Positions 15,395 to 24,634 are shown, counted from the stretch's first letter. The stretch is DNA of 64,000 nt from Cupriavidus sp. (GCA_031180665.1 JAPSLP010000023.1:20529-84528), one strand, 5' to 3'. A program made the numbers and translations. Notes: generated from the sequence alone by a model not told the origin.

Positions 15395-16696
15395 TCAACG
15401 TCCCGCATCGCGCGGAAACCGCATGCCGCGCGCCAGCAGCATGGCGGCCAATGCCGACAGCGCCACGACGGCAGCGGCGGCAGTCCAGCCCCACGCCTCG
15501 ATGGCCGCGCCCACGGTGATCGGGCCGACCACTTGCCCAAGGTTGCTGCCCTGCATCAGCAGGCCGACCACCACCGGCACCAGCCCGGCGGTCGGCGCGA
15601 CGACGGAGGCGCTCGACAGCAAGGTGGCGGGAATCAGGCCGCCGATCGCCGAGAACAGCAGGCATAGCGCGAAGGTGGGCACATCGCCGAACACCGGCAG
15701 GAAGATGCCCAGCGCGGCCAGTCCCATCGTCAAACTGGTGACGGCCACAATGACGGGCCGCGACACGCCGCGCGCGAGCAGATACCCGGCGGCCAGGTTG
15801 CCGATCATGTTGGCGCCGATCGCCAGCGCGGTCAGCGCACCCACCATGCGGTGCGAGGCGCCGATCCGTTCGGTCAGCAGCACCGGCAGGAAGCTGAACA
15901 ACGCGAAGAACATCAGGCTGTAGAGCGCGAAGCAGGCGGCCAGCCGCAACGGCTGCGCGGCGCGCAGCACGGTTACGATATCGACGCGCATGCCGCCGAT
16001 GGCGGTGGCGGTGACGGTGGTGGCGCCGTGCGATCGGGCGGCGAGCCGCGGCGATGCCTGCCGCCGTGTGGAGGCCGGTATTGCCAGCCACGCCGCCGCG
16101 ATCGCGACGACGGCCAGCGCCGCGCTGCCCCACCATAGTCCGCGCCAGTTGCCGAACAGCGGGCCGGCGAGCATCGCCAGCGCCATGCCGGCTGGCATGA
16201 AGCAGCTCCACAGCGCAATGGCGATATCGCGGCGCTGCGGCGGCACCACGCGCTGCAGCACCGCCGGCCCGGCCACCGCGATCAGCAGGAAGCCCAGCCC
16301 TTCGACGCAGCGCGACGCCATCAGCGCCGGCAGTGTCGGTGCCAGCGCGCCGGCGCCGGCGCCGACCACCACCGCCAGCAATCCGCCGAGCAACACGCGC
16401 CGGTCGCCGAAGGCAGCCACCAGGGCGCCGGCCGGAATCCCGCCGAGCGCACCGAGCACCGCCACGATCGCCATCAGCCAGCCCGCCTGCGCCAGGCTCG
16501 CGCCTAGCTCGGCCTGCAGCATCGGCGTCGCAATCGCGGCCTTGCCGACCTGCAGCGCCGCGACCACGCCGGCGCCAACCACCACCGCCACCGTCGACCA
16601 CATCGCTGCTTTGCCGGACGGCGCGGGCACCGGCGTGACCTCGCCCCGCCCTTCGCCGGACGACCATGCCTGCCTCCCGTTCGCACAATCGGTCAT
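15395..16696 (-). CDS. MFS transporter (CynX/NimT-like)
   Basis: 433 residues from ATG 16696, with GGGGGAGA upstream. Twelve hydrophobic helices are visible after a short cytoplasmic tail. The loop 2-3 motif reads GALVAAFGDRRVLLGG, and GSNLGQVVGPITVGAAIEAWGW marks the last helices. Members resembling this export or import small anions or drugs; the substrate is not deducible. It diverges from a LysR gene with a 13-base direct repeat between them, suggesting that LysR controls it. Confidence 0.85.
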   Translation of the reverse strand: MTDCANGRQAWSSGEGRGEVTPVPAPSGKAAMWSTVAVVVGAGVVAALQVGKAAIATPMLQAELGASLAQAGWLMAIVAVLGALGGIPAGALVAAFGDRRVLLGGLLAVVVGAGAGALAPTLPALMASRCVEGLGFLLIAVAGPAVLQRVVPPQRRDIAIALWSCFMPAGMALAMLAGPLFGNWRGLWWGSAALAVVAIAAAWLAIPASTRRQASPRLAARSHGATTVTATAIGGMRVDIVTVLRAAQPLRLAACFALYSLMFFALFSFLPVLLTERIGASHRMVGALTALAIGANMIGNLAAGYLLARGVSRPVIVAVTSLTMGLAALGIFLPVFGDVPTFALCLLFSAIGGLIPATLLSSASVVAPTAGLVPVVVGLLMQGSNLGQVVGPITVGAAIEAWGWTAAAAVVALSALAAMLLARGMRFPRDAGR

Positions 16697-16787
16697 CTCG
16701 TTCTCCCCCGCACTAAAACCCTGGCCATGCATCGCAATGGCGGACAGCATCGCATCGGCGGTACATGAACGGAAGTGATATAAGTTC

Positions 16788-16813
16788 GATCCGATCGATC
16801 GATCCGATAGATC
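16788..16813. repeat. Tandem 13-base direct repeat between MFS and lysR
   Basis: GATCCGATCGATC (16788-16800) is followed immediately by GATCCGATAGATC (16801-16813), 12 of 13 identical and rich in GATC. It lies in the divergent promoter region 33 bases before the preferred LysR start, so it may be a regulator-binding array. Confidence 0.5.
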
Positions 16814-16845
16814 AGTCCCAGCCACCGTCTGCGCCCACCTCCAAC

Positions 16846-17757
16846 ATGCTCGACGCCCTGACCCTCGACCAGCTGCGCACCTTCGCCACCGTCGCGGAGG
16901 CAGGCAGTTTCCGTGCGGCGGCTGCCAAGCTCGGCCGCGTGCAATCGGCGGTCAGCCATGCGATCGCCAATCTGGAGGCGCAACTCGGCGTCGCGCTGTT
17001 CGACCGCGGCGGGCGGCGCCCGGTATTGACCGCGGAGGGCCAGGCCCTGCTGGTCAATGCGCGCGACATCCTGCTGCGCGTCGATGCGATGCGGGCACGC
17101 GCCCGTGGCCTCGGCCAACAGCTGGAGCTCGAGTTGTCGGTGGTCGTCGATACGCTGTTCCCGCTGGCGCAGATCAGTGCCGCGCTGGAATCGATGCGTG
17201 CTCGCTATCCCTCGGTGGCGATCCGGCTGGCGATCGAACCGCTCGGCGGCCCGCTGGCCGCGCTGCTGGAGGAGCGGGCCACGCTGGCGGTGATGGTCGG
17301 CGAGGGCTTTCGCGATCCCCGCGTCGCGCTGCAGGCGCTGTCTTCGACCGAGGTGGTGGCGGTCGTGTCGGCGCGCCATCCGCTGGCGTCCCGGCGGCGT
17401 GGCCCGCCGCTGGGCCTGGCCGATCTGGCCGATCACCTGCAGATCGTGCAGTCCGATCCCACGCCGCTGTCCGCCGGCCGCGACTTCGGCGTGCTGTCGC
17501 CGCAGACCTGTCGGGTCAACACACAGGACACCAAGTACGCGCTGATCCTGTCCGGCCTCGGATGGGGCCGGCTGCCGCGCTGGCTGGTCGAGCGCGACCT
17601 GCGCGAAGGCCGGCTGGTGCGCGTCGCCACCACGTCGCTCGGCCGCGACGCGCGCGTTCTGTACGAAGCCTATCTGGCCCATCGCGTCGATCAGCCGCTC
17701 GGGCCGGCCGCGCAAGCGTTCCGCGAAACCCTGAGCCGGATCGCCGCGCAAGGCTGA
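16846..17757 (+). CDS. LysR-family transcriptional regulator
   Basis: 303 residues from ATG 16846; an in-frame ATG at 16765 would add 27 poorly conserved residues. Neither has a strong ribosome site, and the shorter form matches the usual LysR length. The winged HTH covers residues 4-62 (LDQLRTFATVAEAGSFRAAA, SAVSHAIANLE). It is followed by the periplasmic-binding-like effector domain, with LELSVVVDTLFPL starting the first subdomain. It is probably the regulator of the divergent MFS gene. Confidence 0.87.
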   Translation: MLDALTLDQLRTFATVAEAGSFRAAAAKLGRVQSAVSHAIANLEAQLGVALFDRGGRRPVLTAEGQALLVNARDILLRVDAMRARARGLGQQLELELSVVVDTLFPLAQISAALESMRARYPSVAIRLAIEPLGGPLAALLEERATLAVMVGEGFRDPRVALQALSSTEVVAVVSARHPLASRRRGPPLGLADLADHLQIVQSDPTPLSAGRDFGVLSPQTCRVNTQDTKYALILSGLGWGRLPRWLVERDLREGRLVRVATTSLGRDARVLYEAYLAHRVDQPLGPAAQAFRETLSRIAAQG

Positions 17758-17810
17758 CCCGCTCGCTATGTTGCGAAGTACCGATGGGGCGCCGACTTAT
17801 GTTGCCAACA

Positions 17811-17829
17811 AGAATGCTTATCAATAAGA
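17811..17829 (+). promoter_or_regulatory. Possible Fur box upstream of the TonB receptor
   Basis: AGAATGCTTATCAATAAGA shares AATG, ATCA and the TA of the right arm with the 19-base Fur consensus and is AT-rich in a GC-rich background. It lies 51 bases before the receptor ATG. Inference from similarity and from the usual iron control of such receptors. Confidence 0.4.
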
Positions 17830-17879
17830 TTGACGGTTTTTTGTAACCGCAGATTACGAGAGAGCCCGGACCACGCGCC

Positions 17880-20102
17880 ATGAGACAGAAAAAACTGGCC
17901 TGTTTGCCACCGTCGCGGCTGACGCCGGCGGCCCTGATCGCCACGGCCATTACCGCCGGCGCCCCGCTTACCACGCAGGCACAGGAGGCGGCGTCCGCCA
18001 ACCCCGGTACCGCGCATGAACTGAGCACGGTCGAAGTGCGGGTCGACCGCATCAAGAGCGATCTGGTCAATCCGACGCGGCAGGTCACCGTGATCGAGCG
18101 CGAGCAGATCGAGGAGCTCAAGACCGGCTCGACCAATCTGGCGACGATGCTGAGCAAGGTGATTCCCGGCATGGCCGATTCGAGCCGCACCGTGACCGAC
18201 TTCGGCCAGACGCTGCGCGGACGCAGCGCCCTGGTGCTGGTCGACGGCATTCCGCTCAATACCAACCGTGATTCCGCGCGCAATCTGGCCACCATCGATC
18301 CGAGCAATATCGAACGGATCGAGGTACTGCGCGGCAGCAGCGCGCTCTACGGCGCTGGCGCGAGCGGCGGCATCATCTCGATCACGACGCGCACCGCGGG
18401 CGGTCCGCCCAGCGCCGACACCACCGTGACGCTGGGCACGCCGCTGACGCGGCTCAGCAAGGAAGGCTTGAGCGCCAACGTGCAGCAGCACTTCTCGGGC
18501 AGCCAGGGGCCGCTCGACTACGCCTTCCACATCGGCGCGCAGCGCATCGGCAGCCCCTACGACGCGCACGGCCATCGCATCGCGCCGGAGCCCAGCCAGG
18601 GCGATCTGTTCGATTCGAACGTCTACAACGTCAGCGGCAAGCTCGGCTGGCGCATCGACGGCCAGCAGCGCGTGCAACTGAGCCTGAGCCGCTATCACGC
18701 CAAGCAGAACACCGACTACGCCTCCGACCCGTCCGTCGGACGCCTGCCCCCCGGCTCGGCGACGGCGCGCGCGATCCGCGGCCTGCAACTCGAAAACCAG
18801 AACGAGCTGCGCAACACGGTGCTGAACCTGGACTACCAGCACCAGGACTTCTACGGCAGCACGGTCTCGACGCAGTTCTACTATCGCGACTATTTCACGC
18901 GCTTTCCTCCGTTCGATGCGCGCGCGGTTGCCACGCGCGGCGGCAACGTCGACCAGATCAGCCAGAACAGCAGCGTATTCGGCGGCCGGCTGACCATCGG
19001 TACGCCGCTGGGCGCGAGCAAGCAGACGAAACTGCTGTGGGGCGCCGACTACAACCAGGAACGCAGCGACATGCCGCTCGATGTATTCGACGCGGCCCGC
19101 TACGATGCCAGCGGCGGCCTGGTGTTCCAGCGCACCGGCGAGCTGACCTATATGCCGCCGCTGACCACGCGCAGCGGCGGCGTATTCGGTCAGCTGCAGC
19201 ACAAGTTCGACGAGCGCTGGTCGATGGAAGGCGGCGTGCGCTACGAGCGCGCCAGCGCGAGCTTCGACGACTTCGTGCCGCTGTCGCAGTCGAAGGTCGC
19301 CAACCCGGTCGGCGTCAAGGGCGGCACCGTGGACTATGGCGCCTGGCTGTTCAACATCGGCGCCGCCTTTGCGCCGGTCAAGGGCCAGGAATTCTATGGC
19401 GCCTTCAGCCAGGGCTTCCAGCTGCCGGACATCGGCCTGCAGATCCGCAACGCGCGTCCGGGCTTCGACATCAATTCATCGAGCCTCGAGCCGGTCAAGA
19501 CCAACAACTACGAGCTCGGCTGGCGCGGCACGGTCGGCAGCAATACGCTGGCCAACGTGGCGGTGTTCTACACCACCTCGAAGCTGGGCGACGTGCAGAG
19601 CTTCAACAACGGGCTGATCCTGACGCGCACCAAGGAGCGGATATTCGGCGTCGAGGCCGCGGCCGACTACCTGACCGACGACGAGAAATGGGGCGTCGGC
19701 GGAACGTTCACCTGGATGCGCGGACGCGAGCAGCCGCAAGGCGGCAGCTTCCAGAACATGACGGGCTACCGCATTCCGCCGCTGAAGCTGACCGGCTACG
19801 TGCAATACCGGCCGATCAGCCAATGGAGCAACCGGCTGCAGGTCAGCTATTTCGCCGGGCGCGACTATCGGCTGAACGGCCAGAACAGCTTCGGCCGGCG
19901 CGATACCGGCAGCTATACGACGCTCGACCTGATCAGCCGCTACCAGCTGACGCGCAAGGACACCATCACGATCGGTATCGAGAACCTGCTCAATCGTGAC
20001 TACTACCCGCTGTACAGCCAGCTGCTGCGCAACAGCAGCAATACCAGCCGGCTGCCGGCATCGGGCATCACGCTGACGGCGATGTATCAGCATCGCTGGT
20101 AA
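17880..20102 (+). CDS. TonB-dependent outer-membrane receptor, siderophore type
   Basis: 740 residues from ATG 17880. A signal peptide (about 1-35, cleavage near TQA-QEA) is followed by a TonB-box-like segment STVEVRV (about 49-55). The plug domain (about 60-170) contains LVLVDGIPLN and IERIEVLRGSSALYGAGASGGII. The 22-strand barrel follows, with NYELGWRG and NLLNRDYYPLYSQ near the end and a terminal aromatic residue (HRW). Such receptors import ferric siderophores or similar complexes using TonB-ExbBD energy. It stands alone with no linked biosynthesis or ABC importer, so the ligand is unknown; a Fur-like site upstream supports iron. Confidence 0.9.
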   Translation: MRQKKLACLPPSRLTPAALIATAITAGAPLTTQAQEAASANPGTAHELSTVEVRVDRIKSDLVNPTRQVTVIEREQIEELKTGSTNLATMLSKVIPGMADSSRTVTDFGQTLRGRSALVLVDGIPLNTNRDSARNLATIDPSNIERIEVLRGSSALYGAGASGGIISITTRTAGGPPSADTTVTLGTPLTRLSKEGLSANVQQHFSGSQGPLDYAFHIGAQRIGSPYDAHGHRIAPEPSQGDLFDSNVYNVSGKLGWRIDGQQRVQLSLSRYHAKQNTDYASDPSVGRLPPGSATARAIRGLQLENQNELRNTVLNLDYQHQDFYGSTVSTQFYYRDYFTRFPPFDARAVATRGGNVDQISQNSSVFGGRLTIGTPLGASKQTKLLWGADYNQERSDMPLDVFDAARYDASGGLVFQRTGELTYMPPLTTRSGGVFGQLQHKFDERWSMEGGVRYERASASFDDFVPLSQSKVANPVGVKGGTVDYGAWLFNIGAAFAPVKGQEFYGAFSQGFQLPDIGLQIRNARPGFDINSSSLEPVKTNNYELGWRGTVGSNTLANVAVFYTTSKLGDVQSFNNGLILTRTKERIFGVEAAADYLTDDEKWGVGGTFTWMRGREQPQGGSFQNMTGYRIPPLKLTGYVQYRPISQWSNRLQVSYFAGRDYRLNGQNSFGRRDTGSYTTLDLISRYQLTRKDTITIGIENLLNRDYYPLYSQLLRNSSNTSRLPASGITLTAMYQHRW

Positions 20103-20114
20103 GCCGCACCGGCC

Positions 20115-20138
20115 CGCGGGAGCCTGCGCTCCCGCGGC
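20115..20138. terminator. Hairpin between convergent receptor and aceE-like genes
   Basis: CCGCGGGAG (20115-20123) pairs perfectly with CTCCCGCGG (20130-20138) around a 6-base loop, right after the receptor stop codon. There is no T-tract, so it is a probable rather than certain terminator. Confidence 0.45.
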
Positions 20139-20152
20139 GGTGGCCCGCTGAC

Positions 20153-22822
20153 TCAAGCCGCGGCGGGGTCCGCTCCCTCCCCGTCGATGCCGTAGCGCGC
20201 AATCGCCTCGGCGACCTTGGCGTGCGGCAACACGCCGTCATCGGCCAGCGCCTTCAGCGCGGCGACCGCGATAAAGTGCCGATCGACCTCGAAGAAGCGC
20301 CGCAGCGATTCGCGCGTGTCCGAACGGCCGAAACCGTCGGTGCCCAGGGCAACCAGCCGGCGGTCCGTCACGAAGGGCCGGATCTGGTCCGCAACGATCT
20401 TCATGTAGTCGGTCGCCACGACCAGCGGCCCCGGATGTCGGGCCAGGCATTGCTGGACGTAGGGCACGCGCGGCTTGCTCTGCGGATGCAGCGTGTTCCA
20501 GCGCTCCACCGCCAACCCGTCGCGGCGCAGCTCCGTCAGGCTGGTCGCACTCCAGACCTCGCTGGCGATGCCGAAATCCGCCGCCAACAGTTCAGCGGCG
20601 GCCATCACCTCGTTCAGGATCGCCCCGCTGCCGGCAAGCTGCACGCTTGGCGTAGGGTTGTCCTCGCCGACTGCCTTCAATCGGTAGAAGCCCTTCAGGA
20701 TGCCCTGCTCCGCCCCGGCCGGCAGCGCCGGATGGGGATAGTTCTCGTTGAGCAGCGTGATGTAGTAGAAGATGTCCTGCTGCTCGGTGAACATCCGGCG
20801 CATGCCGTTCTGCACGATCACCGCCAGTTCGTAGGCAAAGGTCGGGTCGTACGACACGCAGCACGGGATGACCGACGACAGCACGTGACTGTGTCCGTCG
20901 TCGTGCTGCAGCCCCTCGCCCATCAGCGTGGTGCGCCCCGAGGTCGCGCCCAGCAGGAAGCCGCGCGTGCGCGCATCGCCCGCGGCCCAGGCCAGGTCGC
21001 CGATCCGCTGGAAGCCGAACATCGAATAGAAGATGTAGAACGGCACCGTCATCACGCCGTGGTTGCTGTACGAGGTCCCCGCCGCGATCCAGGATGACGT
21101 CGCGCCGGACTCGTTCAGCCCTTCCTGCAGGATCTGGCCGTCCCGGCTCTCCTTGTAGTAGCTCAGCTGGCCCGCGTCCTGCGGCGTGTAGAGCTGCCCC
21201 ACATGCGAATAGATGCCGATCTGGCGGAACAGGCCTTCCATGCCGAAGGTCCGCGATTCATCCGGCACGATCGGCACGATGCGCTTGCCGATCTCCGGCA
21301 CCTTCAGCAGCGCGCCAAGCATCCGCACAAAGGCCATCGTCGTCGAATATCCGCGCTCGCCGGAGTCCTGCAACTGCGTCGCGAAGGTCGACAACGGCGG
21401 CGCCGGCAACGGTGGACAATCGCTGAAGCGGGCCGGCACATGGCCGCCCAGCGCCCGACGCCGCGACGCGAAGTAGCGCGCCGCCTCGCTGTCCTGCGCC
21501 GGCTTCAGATACGGCATCTCGTCCAGGCGCGCGTCGGGGAGATCCAGCGCGAAGCGGTCGCGGAAGGCCCGTACCGCGTCGGCGTTGAGCTTTTTCAGTT
21601 GGTGGTTGATGTTCTGGCCCTCGCCCGCCTCGCCCATGCCGAAGCCCTTGACCGTCTTCGCCAGGATCACGGTGGGCTGGCCGGTGTGGCGCGTTGCCGC
21701 CGCATAGGCGTTGTAGACCTTGACCGGATCATGGCCGCCGCGCGACAACGCCCAGATCTCGTCGTCGCTCATATCGGCCACCATCTCCAACAGCGCCGGA
21801 TACTTGCCGAAGAAATGCTGGCGCACATAGGCGCCGTTCTGCGACTTGTAGGTCTGGTATTCGCCGTCGACGCATTCCATCATCCGCTGACGCAGCAGGC
21901 CGGTGTGGTCTCTGGCGAGCAGCCGGTCCCATCCGCCGCCCCAGATCACCTTGATGACGTTCCAGCCGGCGGCGCGATAGAGCGCCTCGAATTCCTGGAT
22001 CACCTTGGCATTGCCGCGCACCGGGCCATCGAGCCGTTGCAGATTGCAGTTCACGACGAAGATCAGATTGTCGAGCTTCTCGCGCCCGGCCATCGAAATC
22101 GCGGCCAGCGACTCGGGCTGATCCATTTCGCCGTCGCCGAGGAAGGCCCACACCTTGCGGCCCTGGTGTTCCTGCAGGCCGCGATTTTCCAGATAGCGCA
22201 GGAAGCGGCCCTGATAGGCCGCCATGATCGGCCCAAGCCCCATCGACACGGTCGGGAACTGCCAGAAGTCCGGCATCAGCCGCGGATGCGGATACGAGGA
22301 CAGGCCGCGCCGCCCCGCTTCCCGGCGGAAGTTGTCGAGCTGCGCTTCGTCGATCCGGCCCTCCAGATAGGCGCGCGCATAGATGCCGGGCGCCGAATGG
22401 CCCTGGATATAGACCATGTCGCCAGCGAAGCGATCGGTTCGACCGCGAAAGAAGTGATCGAAGCCGACGTCGTAGAGCACGGCCGCGGAGGCATAGGTTG
22501 CGATATGCCCGCCGACATTCGAATGCTTGCCGGCGCGCAAGACCATGGCCATCGCATTCCAGCGGATCAACGCGTTCAGTTGGCGCTCCAGGGCAGGATC
22601 GCCCGGATACGGCAATTCGCGCTCGGCGGCAATCGTGTTGACGTACGGCGTATTGACGCGGCCACGGAAATCGCCGTGCAGCGCGCCATCGAAGTCGAGC
22701 AGCTGGTCGATCAGATAGTGCGCGCGCGGTCGGCCCTCGACCTGCACGACTGCCTGCAACGATTCGAGCCACTCCCGCGTTTCGAGCGGGTCGGCATCAT
22801 GGAGTAATGGAGAGGATGGCAT
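20153..22822 (-). CDS. Pyruvate dehydrogenase E1, homodimeric type (AceE/MdeB-like second copy)
   Basis: 889 residues from ATG 22822, the usual AceE length (E. coli 887). The TPP motif GDGEMDQPES...NCNLQRLDG lies at about 230-265. HSAPGIYARAYLEGR, DESRTFGMEGLFRQIGIY and ATDGFGRSDTR-like GTDGFGRSDT are further AceE signatures. It decarboxylates a 2-oxoacid and transfers the acyl group to a lipoyl E2. No E2 or E3 gene is adjacent. The neighbours are a MarR gene and an orphan E1-like protein, so this is probably a specialised, inducible E1 (MdeB homologues use 2-oxobutyrate) rather than the housekeeping copy. TTGCAATTGCAA lies about 90 bases upstream of its start. Confidence 0.9.
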   Translation of the reverse strand: MPSSPLLHDADPLETREWLESLQAVVQVEGRPRAHYLIDQLLDFDGALHGDFRGRVNTPYVNTIAAERELPYPGDPALERQLNALIRWNAMAMVLRAGKHSNVGGHIATYASAAVLYDVGFDHFFRGRTDRFAGDMVYIQGHSAPGIYARAYLEGRIDEAQLDNFRREAGRRGLSSYPHPRLMPDFWQFPTVSMGLGPIMAAYQGRFLRYLENRGLQEHQGRKVWAFLGDGEMDQPESLAAISMAGREKLDNLIFVVNCNLQRLDGPVRGNAKVIQEFEALYRAAGWNVIKVIWGGGWDRLLARDHTGLLRQRMMECVDGEYQTYKSQNGAYVRQHFFGKYPALLEMVADMSDDEIWALSRGGHDPVKVYNAYAAATRHTGQPTVILAKTVKGFGMGEAGEGQNINHQLKKLNADAVRAFRDRFALDLPDARLDEMPYLKPAQDSEAARYFASRRRALGGHVPARFSDCPPLPAPPLSTFATQLQDSGERGYSTTMAFVRMLGALLKVPEIGKRIVPIVPDESRTFGMEGLFRQIGIYSHVGQLYTPQDAGQLSYYKESRDGQILQEGLNESGATSSWIAAGTSYSNHGVMTVPFYIFYSMFGFQRIGDLAWAAGDARTRGFLLGATSGRTTLMGEGLQHDDGHSHVLSSVIPCCVSYDPTFAYELAVIVQNGMRRMFTEQQDIFYYITLLNENYPHPALPAGAEQGILKGFYRLKAVGEDNPTPSVQLAGSGAILNEVMAAAELLAADFGIASEVWSATSLTELRRDGLAVERWNTLHPQSKPRVPYVQQCLARHPGPLVVATDYMKIVADQIRPFVTDRRLVALGTDGFGRSDTRESLRRFFEVDRHFIAVAALKALADDGVLPHAKVAEAIARYGIDGEGADPAAA

Positions 22823-22913
22823 GGCGGGGCTCCAGGTCAGAGTGATGGGATGGCGGGACGGCATGACGATCCGGAGCGCGGGCATGCCACGCACGGTCCT
22901 GCGTCGCTGTTCG

Positions 22914-22925
22914 TTGCAATTGCAA
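22914..22925. promoter_or_regulatory. Perfect palindrome TTGCAATTGCAA, probable MarR operator (aceE side)
   Basis: A perfect 12-base palindrome in the 167-base divergent region between the E1 gene and marR. The identical 12 bases recur at 24703-24714 in another divergent promoter of the same cluster. Confidence 0.6.
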
Positions 22926-22960
22926 TCGTATCTGGCGCATTGTAGCGATCGCCGGCATAA

Positions 22961-22972
22961 TTGCAACTGCAA
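22961..22972. promoter_or_regulatory. TTGCAACTGCAA, probable MarR operator (marR side)
   Basis: Differs by one base from the perfect site at 22914. It ends 17 bases before the marR start codon and shares one base with a -10-like CATAAT (22956-22961), fitting autorepression. Confidence 0.55.
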
Positions 22973-22989
22973 CGATATCGGAGAAGATC

Positions 22990-23451
22990 ATGACGACGGA
23001 CGCGCCCGACCTCTGGTTCTCGTTCGTGCGAGCCCATCGGCTGATGATTCGCGAGGTGGAACGGCGGCTGGCCGAGGCGGGGTTGCCTGCCTATGCCTGG
23101 TACGACGCGCTATGGGGCCTGGAGAGTGGTCCGGGTGGCACGCGCCGCATGCACGAACTGGCCGATGCGCTGGCAATCGAGCGCTACAACCTGACGCGCC
23201 TGGTCGACCGGCTCGAAAGCGAGGGCCTGGTCACGCGCGCGCGCTCGGCCGACGATGGCCGCGCCGCCTTCGTCACCATCACGCGGGAGGGGCGCGCGCT
23301 GCGCAAGAAGATGTGGAAGATCTATCAGGCCACGATCGCCGACCTGTTCCTGACCCAGTTCGATCCGGCCGACGAGCAGCGCTTCGCCGACGCGCTCGAC
23401 CGCGCCGCGCAGGCAGTGCGGCAGGCCGCCGCAACGCCGCGGCCTTCCTGA
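22990..23451 (+). CDS. MarR-family transcriptional regulator
   Basis: 153 residues from ATG 22990, with GGAGAAG upstream. The winged-helix core reads MHELADALAIERYNLTRLVDRLESEGLV, with the wing ARSADDGRAAFVTIT and a flanking C-terminal dimerisation helix. It is a dimeric cytosolic repressor typically released by small phenolic or acidic ligands. It is flanked by divergent aceE-like and convergent orphan E1-like genes. The repeated TTGCAATTGCAA-type palindromes in the two divergent promoters are its most likely operators. Confidence 0.88.
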   Translation: MTTDAPDLWFSFVRAHRLMIREVERRLAEAGLPAYAWYDALWGLESGPGGTRRMHELADALAIERYNLTRLVDRLESEGLVTRARSADDGRAAFVTITREGRALRKKMWKIYQATIADLFLTQFDPADEQRFADALDRAAQAVRQAAATPRPS

Positions 23452-23473
23452 CGCCGCGGCTTCGTCCCTCGGC

Positions 23474-24634
23474 TCAATAGCCGGCCAGCCGATAGCGCCG
23501 CATCGCGTCCGCCACCACGCCGGCCGGCAACATCTTTTCGTCAGCCAGCGCCTTCAATGCGATCACGGCGATCCAGCGCGGATCCCGTGCATCGACGGCA
23601 CCGGCATCCTGGCTGGTCCTGACCCCGGCCTCCACACCGAGCGCGATGAAACGATCCGCCAGATAGGGACCGATCTGCTGCGCGATCGCCGCGCCATAGC
23701 CGGTCAGCGCGATCACCGGACCGCCGCCCGTCCGCAGGCAGCGCCGCAGATGGCTCGATCGCGGCGGTGCGAGCGGATGCAGCCGGCTCCAGCGCACCGC
23801 CGCCTCGGCGTCGCGGGCCAATCGGGTATAGCTCGGGCAGCTCCATAGTTCGACCTCGACGTGCCAGTCCGCCCGCAAGCGCCGCGCGGCTTCCGACATC
23901 GTGCACAACGCCTTGCCGGCACCAAGGAGCCGGACACACGGCCCCCGCTGCGCAAGCGCCGACTCCACGCGGTACATCCCTTTGGCCGCTGCGGCCGCGC
24001 GGCAGCGATCGAGCGGCGGCCATGCCGGACCATCGTCGCCGTGCGCGCTCAGATAGACGAAGCCGGACCCGCCCTGCAAATACAGGCTGCGCAGCGCATG
24101 GAGCACGATGGCCCTCGCCTCCTCGCCCGAAGCCGGATCGTAGGGCAGGCAGCGGCCGTGCGACGCCAGCCATAGCGGCAGTTCCGGCCGCGCGCCCTTG
24201 GGCCACGGCGATGGCAGCGTCTCGATGTCATTGCAGAAGATGCCGCTCTGGCCCGCCTCCGCCGTCGACGCCCGTACGACCTCCGCACGGCTGCTGCGCA
24301 ACAGATAGAGCAATGGCCATTGCCTTGCCTGGCGCCGCGCGCCCAGCCAGTAGCGCCAGGCACTGGCATCGAAACGGCCGCCGTCCGCCACGTTTGCTGC
24401 GCGTGCGCCGGCGTCGTCGCTGCCAATGTTTTCGGGCCTGCGTACGACCCACGCGGACGACGCCGTGGCCGCCGCGGCTTCGGCCAGCTGGCCGGCAATG
24501 CGGGCCACCGCCGCGGCTGGCGAAGCACCCGGTTCGGCCGCCCCTTCCGCTTCGATGCGGGCGATGCAGGCCATCGCCGCCGCTCGCGTGGCGGCGATGG
24601 AATCGAGGGTAACTGGGGATCTTGACGGGCTCAT
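23474..24634 (-). CDS. Orphan protein related to the C-terminal domain of AceE (no TPP motif)
   Basis: 386 residues from ATG 24634, with GGAG 10 bases upstream. Residues from about 230 to the end align with the last 150 of the neighbouring E1: LLGAGKALCTMSEAA versus LAGSGAILNEVMAAA, VELWSCPSYTRL versus SEVWSATSLTEL, and VIALKALADEKMLP versus VAALKALADDGVLP. The N-terminal 100 residues are Ala-rich and helical. Residues about 105-225 are a diverged equivalent of the E1 middle domain. The GDG...NCN TPP motif is absent, so it cannot be a complete E1. It may regulate, stabilise or compete with the E1, or be a decaying duplicate. It lies tail to tail with marR. Confidence 0.7.
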   Translation of the reverse strand: MSPSRSPVTLDSIAATRAAAMACIARIEAEGAAEPGASPAAAVARIAGQLAEAAAATASSAWVVRRPENIGSDDAGARAANVADGGRFDASAWRYWLGARRQARQWPLLYLLRSSRAEVVRASTAEAGQSGIFCNDIETLPSPWPKGARPELPLWLASHGRCLPYDPASGEEARAIVLHALRSLYLQGGSGFVYLSAHGDDGPAWPPLDRCRAAAAAKGMYRVESALAQRGPCVRLLGAGKALCTMSEAARRLRADWHVEVELWSCPSYTRLARDAEAAVRWSRLHPLAPPRSSHLRRCLRTGGGPVIALTGYGAAIAQQIGPYLADRFIALGVEAGVRTSQDAGAVDARDPRWIAVIALKALADEKMLPAGVVADAMRRYRLAGY

